Shown: piece by piece, positions 1 to 9,017 of the stretch
How the letters are laid out: each line of letters opens with the position of its first letter
Numbering within the stretch: position 1 is the stretch's first letter
Source of the DNA: Hymenobacter jejuensis
GTDB lineage: Bacteria > Bacteroidota > Bacteroidia > Cytophagales > Hymenobacteraceae
DNA: 64,000 nt
Direction of reading: 5' to 3'
Assembly: GCF_006337165.1 (NCBI RefSeq)
Contig: NZ_CP040896.1
Coordinates: forward strand, 2,914,001 to 2,978,000
The notes under the pieces: model-generated
Told to the model about the DNA's origin: nothing
What the model saw: only the letters and a program-made list of their open reading frames with translations
Databases searched by the model: none
Program-made: the position numbers and the translations under genes

Positions 1-2
1 AC

Positions 3-1691
3 ATGCTGCTGGCCTTGGCGTTTTTCGAAGTGCGGCCCTACCGACCGGCCCAACAGGCGCTGGGCGAGTGCATTCATGCCATTGCCCAGTTTATGAAAGT
101 CAAGGCGGCGTTTTACCGCAGCGATACCGATCTGGAGGAAGACTACCGGCGGTTGGTGGCTCAGCAAGTTATCGTAAACGAAAAGCAGGACGCCGTGCGC
201 GAAGTGCTGTTTAAGAGCCGGCAGGTAATAAAAGAATCGACGAATACCAGCCGCCGGCTGGTGCTCACGTTTGTGGACGTGGTGGATCTGTACGAGCACA
301 TTACGGCCACCTACTACGATTATGCCGCCCTGCGTGAACGCTTCGGCCGGTCGGGCGTGCTCGACGATGTGGCCGAGCTTATTCAGGTGATGGCCAACGA
401 GTTGGATCACATCGGCGTAGCCATCCAGTCCAATCGCCCCTACAAAACCCAGATCAACCTGAGCACCCCGTTGGAGCGGTTCAAGGCTCGTATTGATGCC
501 ACAGCTGATGAGGAAGGTAACAACTTGGTGCTCAAGAAGATACTAGTTAATCTGCGCAACCTGACCCAGCGCGTCAATGATATTCTTAACTACTTCAATG
601 CCAAGGAGGTAGCCAAAGAAATCGGCAGCTACGATCTGGAGTATTCGCGGTTTGTGTCGCACCAAGACTACAGCCTGAAGGTGCTAGCCGACAACTTCAC
701 GTTCAGCTCGGCCGTGTTTCGGCATTCCATCCGGATGGTGCTGGCCTGCGGCGTGGGGTTTCTGGTGGCCAAGTTGCTCTTTGCCGGCCACCACAGTTAC
801 TGGATCGTGATGACGGTGGCTTATATGCTGAAACCCGCCTTCAGCTTCACCAAACAGCGCAATTACGAGCGCGTAGTTGGTACGCTCGGCGGCGGGGCCA
901 TTGCTATTTTCTTTCTGGTATTGGTGCACGACAAAACAGCGCAATTCATTGTGTTGCTGTTCTTTATGGTGATGGCATATAGCTTTCAGCGCAAAAACTA
1001 CATCGTGTACGTCACCTTCATGACGCCCTTCATCCTGATCCTGTTCAGCTTCCTGGGCGTGGGCTACCTCACCATCGCGGAAGAGCGGGTGAAGGACACG
1101 GTGATCGGTTGCGTTATTGCGTTTGCGGCCGGCTATCTGCTGTTTCCGAAGTGGGAATCGGAGCACCTGACGGACTTTATGCGCGACGTAATCCGGGCCA
1201 ACGTCAAGTACTTACAGAAACTGGCGGAAACGCTGGCCGGCAAAAGCATCCACATCACCGATTATAAACTGGCCCGCAAGGAAGTGTATGTGAGTTCGGC
1301 CAACCTGGCTGCGGCTTTCCAGCGCATGCTTTCCGAGCCCAAAAGCAAGCAGCGCAACAGCAAAGAAGTGCATCAGTTTGTGGTGCTCAACCACATTCTC
1401 TCGTCTAACATCGCCACCATCACGTCCACGATGATGGCGAAAAACGCCCCGTCGGCATACCCCACTGAGGATTTGCGTGCCGTGCGGCGCTCGCTCAAAT
1501 CCCTGAACAACAGCCTCAAAAAGCTCGACCCCCAATACGCCGAACCCGCTGCTGAAGCTGCGGCGCCTGCTTCGGAGGCCCGCCAAAAAACCGAACCCTC
1601 CGCCGACGACCGTCTACTGATGGAACAGCTGGAGTTCATCCAAAAAGTAAGCAGCGACATCGGCAAGGTGACGGAAGCAGTGGTGGCGTAA
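3..1691 (+). CDS. FUSC/YccS-like inner-membrane protein, N-terminus outside the window
   Basis: The reading frame runs in from the left edge, so the first codon here is probably internal and the first membrane block is missing. What remains is a long soluble helical part (about residues 1-230), a block of about six membrane helices (about 235-390) and a soluble C-terminus. The hydrophobic block carries the FUSC-family signatures ERVVGTLGG and ERVKDTVIG. The family includes YccS and aromatic-acid efflux proteins; the substrate cannot be read from sequence. The C-terminal tail is Ala/Glu rich. The next gene follows on the same strand after about 80 bases with no terminator between. Confidence 0.8.
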   Translation: MLLALAFFEVRPYRPAQQALGECIHAIAQFMKVKAAFYRSDTDLEEDYRRLVAQQVIVNEKQDAVREVLFKSRQVIKESTNTSRRLVLTFVDVVDLYEHITATYYDYAALRERFGRSGVLDDVAELIQVMANELDHIGVAIQSNRPYKTQINLSTPLERFKARIDATADEEGNNLVLKKILVNLRNLTQRVNDILNYFNAKEVAKEIGSYDLEYSRFVSHQDYSLKVLADNFTFSSAVFRHSIRMVLACGVGFLVAKLLFAGHHSYWIVMTVAYMLKPAFSFTKQRNYERVVGTLGGGAIAIFFLVLVHDKTAQFIVLLFFMVMAYSFQRKNYIVYVTFMTPFILILFSFLGVGYLTIAEERVKDTVIGCVIAFAAGYLLFPKWESEHLTDFMRDVIRANVKYLQKLAETLAGKSIHITDYKLARKEVYVSSANLAAAFQRMLSEPKSKQRNSKEVHQFVVLNHILSSNIATITSTMMAKNAPSAYPTEDLRAVRRSLKSLNNSLKKLDPQYAEPAAEAAAPASEARQKTEPSADDRLLMEQLEFIQKVSSDIGKVTEAVVA

Positions 1692-1769
1692 GCTGCTGGA
1701 TTTCGCCGCGAAGCACAGCCAACGCCCAAGGTTTTTTGTTACACATATTCCAGCGAAAACCTGCTCCAC

Positions 1770-3050
1770 GTGCGTGTTCCTGTACTCAAAGAAAGTGTCG
1801 GGCTGCGATACTTTACGTTTTTCTATCTCTACGTCATGCAAGGCATTCCCGCAGGGTTTGCCCTAACTGCAGTATATAACTATTTGATAGGCAATGGGTT
1901 ATCTGCAAAGGCGGTTGGCTCCTTCGCAGCTGTTGTGGGCATTCCCTGGACGTTTCAGTTTGTGTGGGGGCCGTTGATTGACAAATTCCAATACTCCATC
2001 ATTGGGCACCGCAAGCAGTGGGTGGTACTTACGCAAACGGTAGCGTTTCTGGCGTCGCTGTCGCTGTTGTTGGTGCGCAATCCGGTGGCGCAGCTGTCCC
2101 TGATGGGACTGGTATTTTTTGTGCACAGTGTGTTTGCTTCCATCCAGGACGCCAGCGTCGATGCCATCGCCATTGCCACCGTGCCCGAGGCCGAGCGGGG
2201 GCGCGTGAATGCGTTTATGCGCGGCGGCTTTTTGCTGGGCTGGGCAGCAGGTGGCGCGGTTTTGGCTTATATGCTGCACCACGGCAGCTTTTTCAGGGCG
2301 GCTTTGTTGCAGTCGTTGGCATTGCTGGTATTCACAGTGCTGACGTTCTTTATCAAGCTCGATCGCCACGACCGCTTGCTGCCTTCCTTTGGGCGGCATC
2401 CGCGCCCAGTGGTGCCGGGCACCGACCTTAACGAGAATCCGTCGTTGGGCTGGCTGTTTCGAGAGCTCTACCGCGCCATGACCGAGCGCTACAGCCTGCG
2501 GGCTTTCGGCATCATTCTGCTGGCTTATTTGAGCAGCTACGTGTTCGGGGCGGCCTATTCTTTCCATTTGATTCACAATCTGCACTGGCCCGACCGCGAC
2601 GTGTCCATTTTGCAGGGGAGCTGGGGCAGCCTGGCCTCGTTTGGTCTGCTGCTGGGCGGCGGGTTCTTGGTCGACCGTTTGGGAACGGCCCGCCTACAAC
2701 GCTGGATTATGATAGGCTTGGGCGTTTTTTTGCTGATGTTCAGTTGCTTAGCTCCGTTCTGGCACTACAAGCCGTTGGCCTTTGGCGGGTTAGTGCTGCT
2801 GAACATGGCCGATCCGCTCATCAGCGTGGCGGCTATGCCGGCCTTGATGGCGTTTTGCCAGCCCAAAATCGAAGGTTCGCAGTTTACAACTTACATGGCT
2901 CTGGTCAACTTATGCGGTGTGACCAGCAGCTACCTCAACGGCTGGCTGCTGGAAGTGACCACAGCGCCCATGATTGGCTTGGCTTGCGGCACGCTGGTGC
3001 TGGGCTTGCTGATAGTGTTGTGCCTTCAGCCGCAGCGGCAACTGGCGTAA
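1770..3050 (+). CDS. MFS transporter, AmpG/PAT-like
   Basis: A 426-residue protein with about twelve hydrophobic segments. It opens with RYFTFFYLYVMQGIPAGF, a pattern common in the AmpG (muropeptide permease) branch of the major facilitator superfamily. The start is GTG at 1770 because no ATG lies between it and the first membrane helix. AmpG imports anhydromuropeptides for cell-wall recycling in proteobacteria; Bacteroidetes members are often annotated this way without testing. Neighbours do not point to wall recycling, so the substrate is open. It ends in a bidirectional terminator shared with the convergent peptidase. Confidence 0.75.
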   Translation: MRVPVLKESVGLRYFTFFYLYVMQGIPAGFALTAVYNYLIGNGLSAKAVGSFAAVVGIPWTFQFVWGPLIDKFQYSIIGHRKQWVVLTQTVAFLASLSLLLVRNPVAQLSLMGLVFFVHSVFASIQDASVDAIAIATVPEAERGRVNAFMRGGFLLGWAAGGAVLAYMLHHGSFFRAALLQSLALLVFTVLTFFIKLDRHDRLLPSFGRHPRPVVPGTDLNENPSLGWLFRELYRAMTERYSLRAFGIILLAYLSSYVFGAAYSFHLIHNLHWPDRDVSILQGSWGSLASFGLLLGGGFLVDRLGTARLQRWIMIGLGVFLLMFSCLAPFWHYKPLAFGGLVLLNMADPLISVAAMPALMAFCQPKIEGSQFTTYMALVNLCGVTSSYLNGWLLEVTTAPMIGLACGTLVLGLLIVLCLQPQRQLA

Positions 3051-3062
3051 AAGCGTGAAATG

Positions 3063-3097
3063 AAAAAAGGCTCGTTCAAGTTTAACGAGCCGTTTTT
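3063..3097. terminator. Bidirectional intrinsic terminator
   Basis: An 8-bp stem (GGCTCGTT with AACGAGCC) has an A-run on its left and a T-run on its right, so it can serve both convergent genes (MFS on plus, S9 peptidase on minus). Confidence 0.85.
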
Positions 3098-3103
3098 AGG
3101 TGG

Positions 3104-5164
3104 TTACTTTGCCGTTTCCGGCTTCAGATACCGCGCCAGCCAATCGTAAAATACTCGATTCCAGAGTACTGAGTTTTGCGGTTTTAATACCCAGTGGCCT
3201 TCGTTGGGGAAATACAAGAACCGACTCGGAATACCGCGCATCTGGGCCGTACCGAAGGCTTCCATGCCTTGCTCAACCGGCACCCGGAAATCGACGCCGC
3301 CGTGGATGACGAGGATGGGTGTGTCCCAGTTTTTGGCGAACAGATGCGGGTCGAACTCCTGGTAGGTTTTATTCAGCGATGCATCCCACGGCGTGCCGCC
3401 CATGTCGTGCGTGGCAAAGAACATTTCTTCCGTCGTCGGGTACCAGCTGGCCAAGTCGTAGAGCCCGTCGTGCGAGATGAAGGTTTTGAAGCGGCCCTGG
3501 TGATGCCCGGCCAGATAATACACCGAGTAGCCACCGTAGGAAGCGCCCACGCAGCCGCGCCGGTCTTTGTCCACGAAAGGCTCTTGGCTCACCGCATCAA
3601 TGGCCGAGAGGTAGTCGCGGATGGGCTGGCCGCCCCAGTCGCCGGAGATGCTGTTGTTCCACTCCGTGCCGAAGCCCGGCAAGCCCCGGCGATTTGGTGC
3701 CACAATAATGTAGCCGTTTGCCGCCATCAGCTGAAAATTCCAACGATAGCTAAATGCTTGTGTGATAGGTGATTGTGGGCCGCCTTGGCAATACAGCAGG
3801 GTAGGGTACTTCTTGCTCGGGTCGAAGTCGGGCGGGTAGATGACGTACACCTGCATCCGTTTGTTGTCGGTGGTAGTCACGCGACGATCTTCGACTTTGC
3901 CCATTTTGATGCCCGCCAATTCCTGCTGGTTGAGGGTAGTCAGGGGCGTAGCGCGGCCGGTTTTCAGGTCGACGCGCACCAAGTCGGCGGGGCTGCTGAT
4001 GGTGGTGCGGTTGCAGATGGCAACGCTGGGGCCGGCCAGTTCAAACGAGTTGTAATTCTGCTGCCCTTTGGTCAGCTGCTTGAGTTTGCCGCCCTGGCTC
4101 GGCACCGAAAACAGCTGCTCAGTGCCTTGCAACACGCTCACAAAGTAGATTGTCTTGCCATCGGGGCTCCAGCGAATGTTGCTGGCCGTCTGCTCCGAAC
4201 CTGCCGTGATGTCCGCCCGCTTCTTGGTTTTGAGATCGTAGACCACAATGCCGTTGCGGTCCGACTCGAAGCCGGGCGTAGCCATGCTCAACCACGCCAC
4301 TTGGGTGCCGTCGGGCGAGAAAGCCGGCTCGGTGTCGTAGCCGCCCAAGCCTTCGGAAAGGTTCTGGGTTTGGCCCGTCCGGATGTCGTAGAGGTAGATG
4401 TCGGAGTTGGTGCTTTCCGCTTCGGCCTTGCCCGTGAGCTTGCGCGAGGTGTAAGCCAGCTTGTAGCCATCGGGCGCAAAAGCCAACTGCTCGGCACCGC
4501 CCAGCGGCTGCAACGGCGAATCGAATTTCTCGCCCGCCATCACGTCCTTGCCGTAGCCGGTGAGCGAGCCGTTGTCGGCGACGGGCTGGAAGAAAACGTG
4601 ACTGGCTTTAAAGTCGTCCCAAGTGTTCCAGTGGCGGTAATTCAGGTCGTCGATGATGCGGGCGTCGGCTTTGGGCAGGTCGGGGTAGAGGTCCTGCACC
4701 GATTTGCCCACTTTCACGTCCTGCGAGTAGAGGACAAACTTTCCCGTCGGCGCGTACTTCAGGTTGGCAAAACCGGCCTCCGAAAACTCACTGATTTTCT
4801 GCTTCCCCGATCCGTCGGGGTTTATTTCGTAGAGCTGATCGGTGCCGCTTTCGCCCGATACGAACGTGAGCTTTTTGCCGTCGGGGCGCCAGTTGATCGT
4901 GTTTTCGCTGCCGGGCGTGGTGGTTAGCTGCTTTACTGCGCCACCCGCCACAGGTACGGTGTAAATGTCGGCGTTGCCTTTGTTGGCCGCTAAATCATAG
5001 CGCGTGACGGTGAAAGCCACGGTTTTGCGGTCGGGCGACACCTGGGTTTCGCCCAGCCGCCCCAGCTTCCAGAGCAATTCCGGCGTGAGCACATCAGACG
5101 GGGCAGATTGGGCGGCAGCGACCAGCGGCAAAAACGCGAGCGCCGTGAAAAAATGCTTTTTCAT
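3104..5164 (-). CDS. S9 family prolyl oligopeptidase-type peptidase (DPP-like)
   Basis: A 686-residue exported serine peptidase. A signal peptide is visible (MKKHFFTALAFLPLVAAAQS). Residues about 30-400 are WD40/PD40-like beta-propeller repeats with recurrent SPDGxxxA/W motifs, and the C-terminal third is an alpha/beta hydrolase. The catalytic triad is readable: Ser542 in GASYGGY, Asp625 in GGVDFRVP and His657 in NEGHW. The order is that of S9 dipeptidyl- and acylaminoacyl-peptidases, which remove N-terminal residues or dipeptides in the periplasm. It stands alone, divergent from the methyltransferase gene. Confidence 0.92.
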   Translation of the reverse strand: MKKHFFTALAFLPLVAAAQSAPSDVLTPELLWKLGRLGETQVSPDRKTVAFTVTRYDLAANKGNADIYTVPVAGGAVKQLTTTPGSENTINWRPDGKKLTFVSGESGTDQLYEINPDGSGKQKISEFSEAGFANLKYAPTGKFVLYSQDVKVGKSVQDLYPDLPKADARIIDDLNYRHWNTWDDFKASHVFFQPVADNGSLTGYGKDVMAGEKFDSPLQPLGGAEQLAFAPDGYKLAYTSRKLTGKAEAESTNSDIYLYDIRTGQTQNLSEGLGGYDTEPAFSPDGTQVAWLSMATPGFESDRNGIVVYDLKTKKRADITAGSEQTASNIRWSPDGKTIYFVSVLQGTEQLFSVPSQGGKLKQLTKGQQNYNSFELAGPSVAICNRTTISSPADLVRVDLKTGRATPLTTLNQQELAGIKMGKVEDRRVTTTDNKRMQVYVIYPPDFDPSKKYPTLLYCQGGPQSPITQAFSYRWNFQLMAANGYIIVAPNRRGLPGFGTEWNNSISGDWGGQPIRDYLSAIDAVSQEPFVDKDRRGCVGASYGGYSVYYLAGHHQGRFKTFISHDGLYDLASWYPTTEEMFFATHDMGGTPWDASLNKTYQEFDPHLFAKNWDTPILVIHGGVDFRVPVEQGMEAFGTAQMRGIPSRFLYFPNEGHWVLKPQNSVLWNRVFYDWLARYLKPETAK

Positions 5165-5303
5165 CGAAACAGAAAGAAAGAAAACAGGCCGGGAAAGTTA
5201 GGCAGGAAATGCGCAGGAAAGAACGCTCTGCCCCCCAACCGGCGTACCGCTAAGCCGCCTTCAGCGCTGAAACAACCGGCGGGACAGGTGGCTGTATGCA
5301 TTT

Positions 5304-5332
5304 ATTAAGTATCTTATAATCAAATATATATA
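5304..5332 (-). repeat. AT-rich palindromic element (core TTGATTATAAG)
   Basis: Core at 5313-5323 on the minus strand. It lies in the 217-base gap between the divergent S9 peptidase and methyltransferase genes. It belongs to the dispersed family described in the findings. Confidence 0.5.
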
Positions 5333-5381
5333 AGATATGGCCTTCGATGAATTCCTTCATCTTGCCTCAAGCTTTACCACT

Positions 5382-6050
5382 ATGAAAGCCTTCGTTATAA
5401 GCCTAGTGCTGCTGCTCGAGGTGTCGGGAAGCGCCGCGGCACAACAGCCTACGCCTCAGCAACAAACCGAACTGGAGCGGCAACGGTGGAACAAAGTGCT
5501 TACCGGCAAGCAGCCGGGCTACGTGTTCAACCAACAGCCAAATGCCCTGTTGGCCGAAAGCATCAAGGGGCGCACGCCCGGCGCGGCCCTCGACGTCGGG
5601 ATGGGGCAGGGGCGCAACGCCATTTATCTGGCGACGCAGGGCTGGGACGTCACCGGCATCGACATTGCCGACCAAGCCGTGGCGCTGGCGCAAGAAAAGG
5701 CCAAGCAGGCCCACGTCACCATCCATACCGCGCTCCAAAGCGACGCCGACTACGATTTCGGTACCAACCGCTGGGATTTGGTGGCTTTTATTTATGCGGG
5801 TGGCCGGCAGTACGTCGAAAAAGTGCGGCAGTCGTTGCGGCCCGGCGGCATTGTCGTAATCGAAGGCTTTCACCGCGACGCTACCCAAGGCCGCCGCATC
5901 GGCGAAGACGTGGTATTTGATACCGACGAGTTGAAAAAGCTCTACGCCGCCGCAGGCTTCAAGATCCTACGCTATGAGGAGCCCGAAGGCATCGGCGATT
6001 TTGGAATGCAGCGCGTGCGCCTCGTGAAACTGGTAGCGCAAAAACCTTAG
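5382..6050 (+). CDS. Exported class I SAM-dependent methyltransferase
   Basis: A 222-residue protein with a Rossmann methyltransferase fold. Motif I is LDVGMGQGRNAIYLA, followed by the acidic residue of GWDVTGIDIA and later DLVAFIYAGG and RPGGIVVIEGF. The start is ATG 5382 rather than 5337, because 5382 begins a clear signal peptide (MKAFVISLVLLLEVSGSAAAQQ). A cleavable signal on a methyltransferase is odd, since S-adenosylmethionine is cytoplasmic. The leader could be a membrane anchor facing the cytoplasm, or the protein may really be exported. The substrate is unknown; the closest general type is the Methyltransf_11/25 group. Confidence 0.8.
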   Translation: MKAFVISLVLLLEVSGSAAAQQPTPQQQTELERQRWNKVLTGKQPGYVFNQQPNALLAESIKGRTPGAALDVGMGQGRNAIYLATQGWDVTGIDIADQAVALAQEKAKQAHVTIHTALQSDADYDFGTNRWDLVAFIYAGGRQYVEKVRQSLRPGGIVVIEGFHRDATQGRRIGEDVVFDTDELKKLYAAAGFKILRYEEPEGIGDFGMQRVRLVKLVAQKP

Positions 6051-6132
6051 CCTGAGGCTGCCTTGCGCGTACGCCCGGTCCCTGTCATCAAATAAGAATA
6101 TTCTGATAAGTATTTGGTAGATAGATGCTTGT

Positions 6133-6170
6133 AAAAAAGCGCCGGACTCCTACGCGAGTCCGGCGCTTTT
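6133..6170. terminator. Intrinsic terminator
   Basis: A strong GC stem (AGCGCCGGACTC with GAGTCCGGCGCT), A-run before and T-run after, lies between the convergent methyltransferase and the small minus-strand gene, so it can serve both. Confidence 0.85.
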
Positions 6171-6195
6171 GCTTTTCGCCAAAGTAGGCTTAGGT

Positions 6196-6378
6196 CTAGC
6201 TCGATTTTTTACGGCCGGAGCCGCTTTTCTTGCCGCCACCATCGGCTTTGTTGACGGTGGCCCAAGCCCGACGTTCGGCTTCGTCTTCCGAAACGCCACG
6301 CTTTTCGTAGCCTTCTTCAATGTGTTCGGCTTGCCGTTTTTGCTTGTCGGTATACGCCGATTTATCTCCTCTGGGCAT
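6196..6378 (-). CDS. Small basic Lys/Gly-rich protein, often labelled plasmid stabilization protein
   Basis: A 60-residue hydrophilic protein beginning MPRGDKSAYTDKQKRQAEHI, with a central ERRAWATVNK and a Gly/Ser/Lys tail (GGGKKSGSGRKKSS). Similar proteins are widespread in bacteria and carry the label plasmid stabilization protein by transfer; the basic tail suggests nucleic-acid contact, but no function is established that I can name. The start is ATG 6378, which gives the usual N-terminus; an upstream in-frame ATG at 6405 adds unrelated residues. Confidence 0.7.
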   Translation of the reverse strand: MPRGDKSAYTDKQKRQAEHIEEGYEKRGVSEDEAERRAWATVNKADGGGKKSGSGRKKSS

Positions 6379-6523
6379 GATGTGGTAAACTAGAGAGTGA
6401 AACAAAAAAGTACGCAGCTTGCTAGTTTACGCAGCGGGTGCGGGTCTGTTTCGCAGGCTGCCGACGAAGTAGTAGGGCGGGGGCGCTATCTTCGCCTTTT
6501 CCTTGCTATTAATTGCTCCTGCC

Positions 6524-6772
6524 ATGCGTCACGTTGCCGATATTCCGCATCCTGCGGCCAAAATCACGCTGTTTTCGTGGAACGGCAAGTACCTCATCAA
6601 GCTGGAAAAAGGCCCGCTGGAACAAACCTACAAGGTGAGCGAGATGGACGTCAGCAGCGATGCCGACGTGCGCGAGCTGCTCGACGAAGAGTTTCTGCAA
6701 GCTGCCGTGCAACGCTTCGACCTGATGTGGCAGGATTTGCAGGCGGCCATGGAGCGGCACGACCTTTTTTAG
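6524..6772 (+). CDS. Conserved small protein of unknown function
   Basis: An 82-residue soluble acidic protein with no signal peptide, starting MRHVADIPHPAAKITLFSWN at ATG 6524. The text FSWNGKYLIKLEKGPLEQTYKV and the helical C-terminus read like a real compact protein. I recognise it as the kind of short conserved Bacteroidetes protein annotated hypothetical and assign no function. The gap to the minus-strand gene at 6378 must hold both promoters; TATCTTCG at 6487-6494 resembles a -7 box. Confidence 0.6.
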   Translation: MRHVADIPHPAAKITLFSWNGKYLIKLEKGPLEQTYKVSEMDVSSDADVRELLDEEFLQAAVQRFDLMWQDLQAAMERHDLF

Positions 6773-6824
6773 CTCGACCGTAAAAAGTAGCTTATCTTAA
6801 GCTTCAAAACGTATCAATTTGATT

Positions 6825-7553
6825 ATGAAACACTTGTATTTTCTGGTATTCGGTTGCCTTCTCGGGTGCATTTCGGCTACATCGGCTTCGGCGCAGCTCT
6901 ACGACGTGCGCACCAACAGCGTCAACTACGAACGCAAAGAGCGCGACGCCCTGAAAGTGCAGGTAGAAGGCACCGCCCAATGGACGCGCGATTTCTGGGT
7001 GTCGTGGCTGAAGGATACCTATAGCATCAAGCTGAAGGGCGAGGGCGTGTTCGGCGTGGGTAAAAAAGACCTGTTAGTGGCCAAGCAAGCACCCGTGTCC
7101 AGCGTCTCGGGCAAGCTGCTGGATCTGTATTCCACCGTTACCTCGCCTTCCGATACGGTTTCGGAGCTGTCGGTGTGGGCTGCTATGGGCCCGGACGCGT
7201 TTTTGAGCCCCGACCGGACTCCATCGGAATTCGCGGCCCTGCGCAACATCACGCAGAACTTCGCTACGGCGGCCCGGCTAAAAGCCTTTCGTGAGCAGAT
7301 AGCCGCCGCCGAAAAGCAGTTGAAAGACGCAGAAAAAGAGAAGGAAAAGCTGGAAAAGGAACGCGTCAGTCTGCAAAACAACACCACCAGCAACCTGGCC
7401 AAGATCGAATCGCTGAAAAAGCAAAACATCGAAAACACCCTCAAAGCCCGCGAAGACTCGGTGAAGCTCATCACCAACGCCCAACTGCTGGACCTGCGCA
7501 AGGCCCGGCTGCAAAGTCGGCGTGACCGTTTGTCGGCCCTCGACCGTAAATAG
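6825..7553 (+). CDS. Secreted coiled-coil protein of unknown function
   Basis: A 242-residue protein. The start is ATG 6825, giving a signal peptide ending in ATSASAQ (an upstream ATG at 6819 adds two residues). The N-terminal half (about 25-150) is globular and begins YDVRTNSVNYERKERDALKV. The C-terminal half (about 155-235) is a Lys/Glu-rich coiled coil. This is a typical periplasmic envelope-protein layout, but I do not recognise a named family. It may be cotranscribed with the SHOCT-like gene 45 bases downstream. Confidence 0.65.
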   Translation: MKHLYFLVFGCLLGCISATSASAQLYDVRTNSVNYERKERDALKVQVEGTAQWTRDFWVSWLKDTYSIKLKGEGVFGVGKKDLLVAKQAPVSSVSGKLLDLYSTVTSPSDTVSELSVWAAMGPDAFLSPDRTPSEFAALRNITQNFATAARLKAFREQIAAAEKQLKDAEKEKEKLEKERVSLQNNTTSNLAKIESLKKQNIENTLKAREDSVKLITNAQLLDLRKARLQSRRDRLSALDRK

Positions 7554-7598
7554 TCCGCATGCATTTTGCATTGCTTCTCCTAACGCGCCGCTTTTGCC

Positions 7599-8966
7599 AT
7601 GGAAAAAGATCCTTCGCCTCTCGACACCCTGCGCCAGCTCAAAGAATGGCTGGATGCGGGCGCTATTACGCAGCAGGAGTTCGATACGCTGAAGCGCAAA
7701 TTGGTCTTCAGCGATACGGAACCGACTTCGCCCGCTTCGCCTCCTGCGCCGCCCATAGCATCTACTCCTGCTTCGACTCCGCCGCCCGCCCCGGAATATC
7801 CTACGTTGATTCCGCCCGTGGAAGAGAGCTTTTTGCCGCCTTCCGCAACTCCAAAAGCGGAGGAGCCCACGTTCTTGCCGCCCAAGCCCCTGACACCGCC
7901 CCCGTCCGCTACTGTGCCGCCATGGGAGTCAACTGCCCCGTTGAGAACGCCATCGACCTTCACGCCGCCTTCGCCCGAAGTGCCAAAAGATGAGCCACTT
8001 ACGCCTCGTGCTTCCTCGCCCGGAACTCCGGTCTCGCCGATTGATTCATTTATTCGGGAGCAGCAGGAAGCCAAAGCGCCACGTCCGACCGAGCCCGTGC
8101 GGCCTATAGTGCCTCCGCCAGCTCCCGAAACTACGTTTCGGCGCGCTCCACAGCCCATTGTGGAAGAGGAGGAACCGTATGTAGCGCCCCCATCCGGTCG
8201 TAGCCCTTTAAGCACGATCCTGATTGTTGGTGGCATTGTGGCGCTGCTTGCGTTGGTGGCGTATCTGGTGCTCGGCAATCGGCAATCGGAAAGGCTCACC
8301 AGCACCTCCAAAACCGAAGCCGACAGCGTGGTAGTGCAGCCAGAGGTGGGGCCACAGGATGCGCAAATTGATTTGCCAGCGGCCACGGGGCCGGAAACGG
8401 TACGCGTAAGGCCCGCCATCCCCCCAGCTGTTTCGACGCCTGCCACCCGTGATTCGGTCAAGGCACCCGCTACGGCTCCGGCGCCCGCTACTACTCCGGC
8501 GCCTGTGCAAACGCCTGCTAATGAGCCTGATACGCCCGCGGCTGAAGACAGCGCTACTAAGAGCGATGCATCTGTCACGTCGCGGGTGCAGAGCCTCTTA
8601 GCAGCGTATTACGAAGATTTGAAAGCGCCGCCCTTCGCAGCCGCGCAATATCTTGCGCCCAATGTAGAGCGCTTTTACACGCTGCAAAACGTGACGCCAA
8701 CCGCCATCAACGAAGAGTTGACGCGCAGTCATTTCCCTGAATTTCAGGAGGCACAAACGCAGATTGAGCCGGGAAGCCTAAAGGTAGGTCCGGTTGCCAA
8801 CGACGGCTCCCGCGTGATTACTTTCCTGGAAAAAAGCAGTGCTTTTCGGACGTCGCTGAACAAACACCAGCAAACCCGGGCTCAGGTACGAATGCGCCTC
8901 GACCGGAATATGAAAATCTCTTACCTCCGGCAGGAGCGGCTGTTGGAGAACACTTTTACTGATTAA
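7599..8966 (+). CDS. SHOCT-like, proline-rich, single-pass membrane protein
   Basis: A 455-residue protein in four parts: a SHOCT-like helical hairpin (residues about 5-40, LRQLKEWLDAGAITQQEFDTLK), a Pro/Glu-rich linker (about 45-205), one membrane helix (about 207-226, ILIVGGIVALLALVAYLVLG) and a second Ala/Pro-rich linker leading to a small globular domain (about 325-455). SHOCT domains are short oligomerization modules often found at termini of membrane or secreted proteins. The globular end would sit on the opposite side of the membrane from the SHOCT end. Function unknown. Confidence 0.7.
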   Translation: MEKDPSPLDTLRQLKEWLDAGAITQQEFDTLKRKLVFSDTEPTSPASPPAPPIASTPASTPPPAPEYPTLIPPVEESFLPPSATPKAEEPTFLPPKPLTPPPSATVPPWESTAPLRTPSTFTPPSPEVPKDEPLTPRASSPGTPVSPIDSFIREQQEAKAPRPTEPVRPIVPPPAPETTFRRAPQPIVEEEEPYVAPPSGRSPLSTILIVGGIVALLALVAYLVLGNRQSERLTSTSKTEADSVVVQPEVGPQDAQIDLPAATGPETVRVRPAIPPAVSTPATRDSVKAPATAPAPATTPAPVQTPANEPDTPAAEDSATKSDASVTSRVQSLLAAYYEDLKAPPFAAAQYLAPNVERFYTLQNVTPTAINEELTRSHFPEFQEAQTQIEPGSLKVGPVANDGSRVITFLEKSSAFRTSLNKHQQTRAQVRMRLDRNMKISYLRQERLLENTFTD

Positions 8967-9017
8967 CTAGAATATTCCCGCGTCATTTGGCTCTTCGTCG
9001 CGGTTTTTGAGCTTTCC

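Noticed and set aside
684..1166. Minus-strand open frame of 160 codons inside the FUSC gene
   Set aside because: It is antisense to clear coding sequence; His/Gln-rich text typical of a shadow frame.
3773..4927. Plus-strand open frame of 384 codons
   Set aside because: Antisense to the S9 peptidase, whose domains and catalytic residues are all readable.
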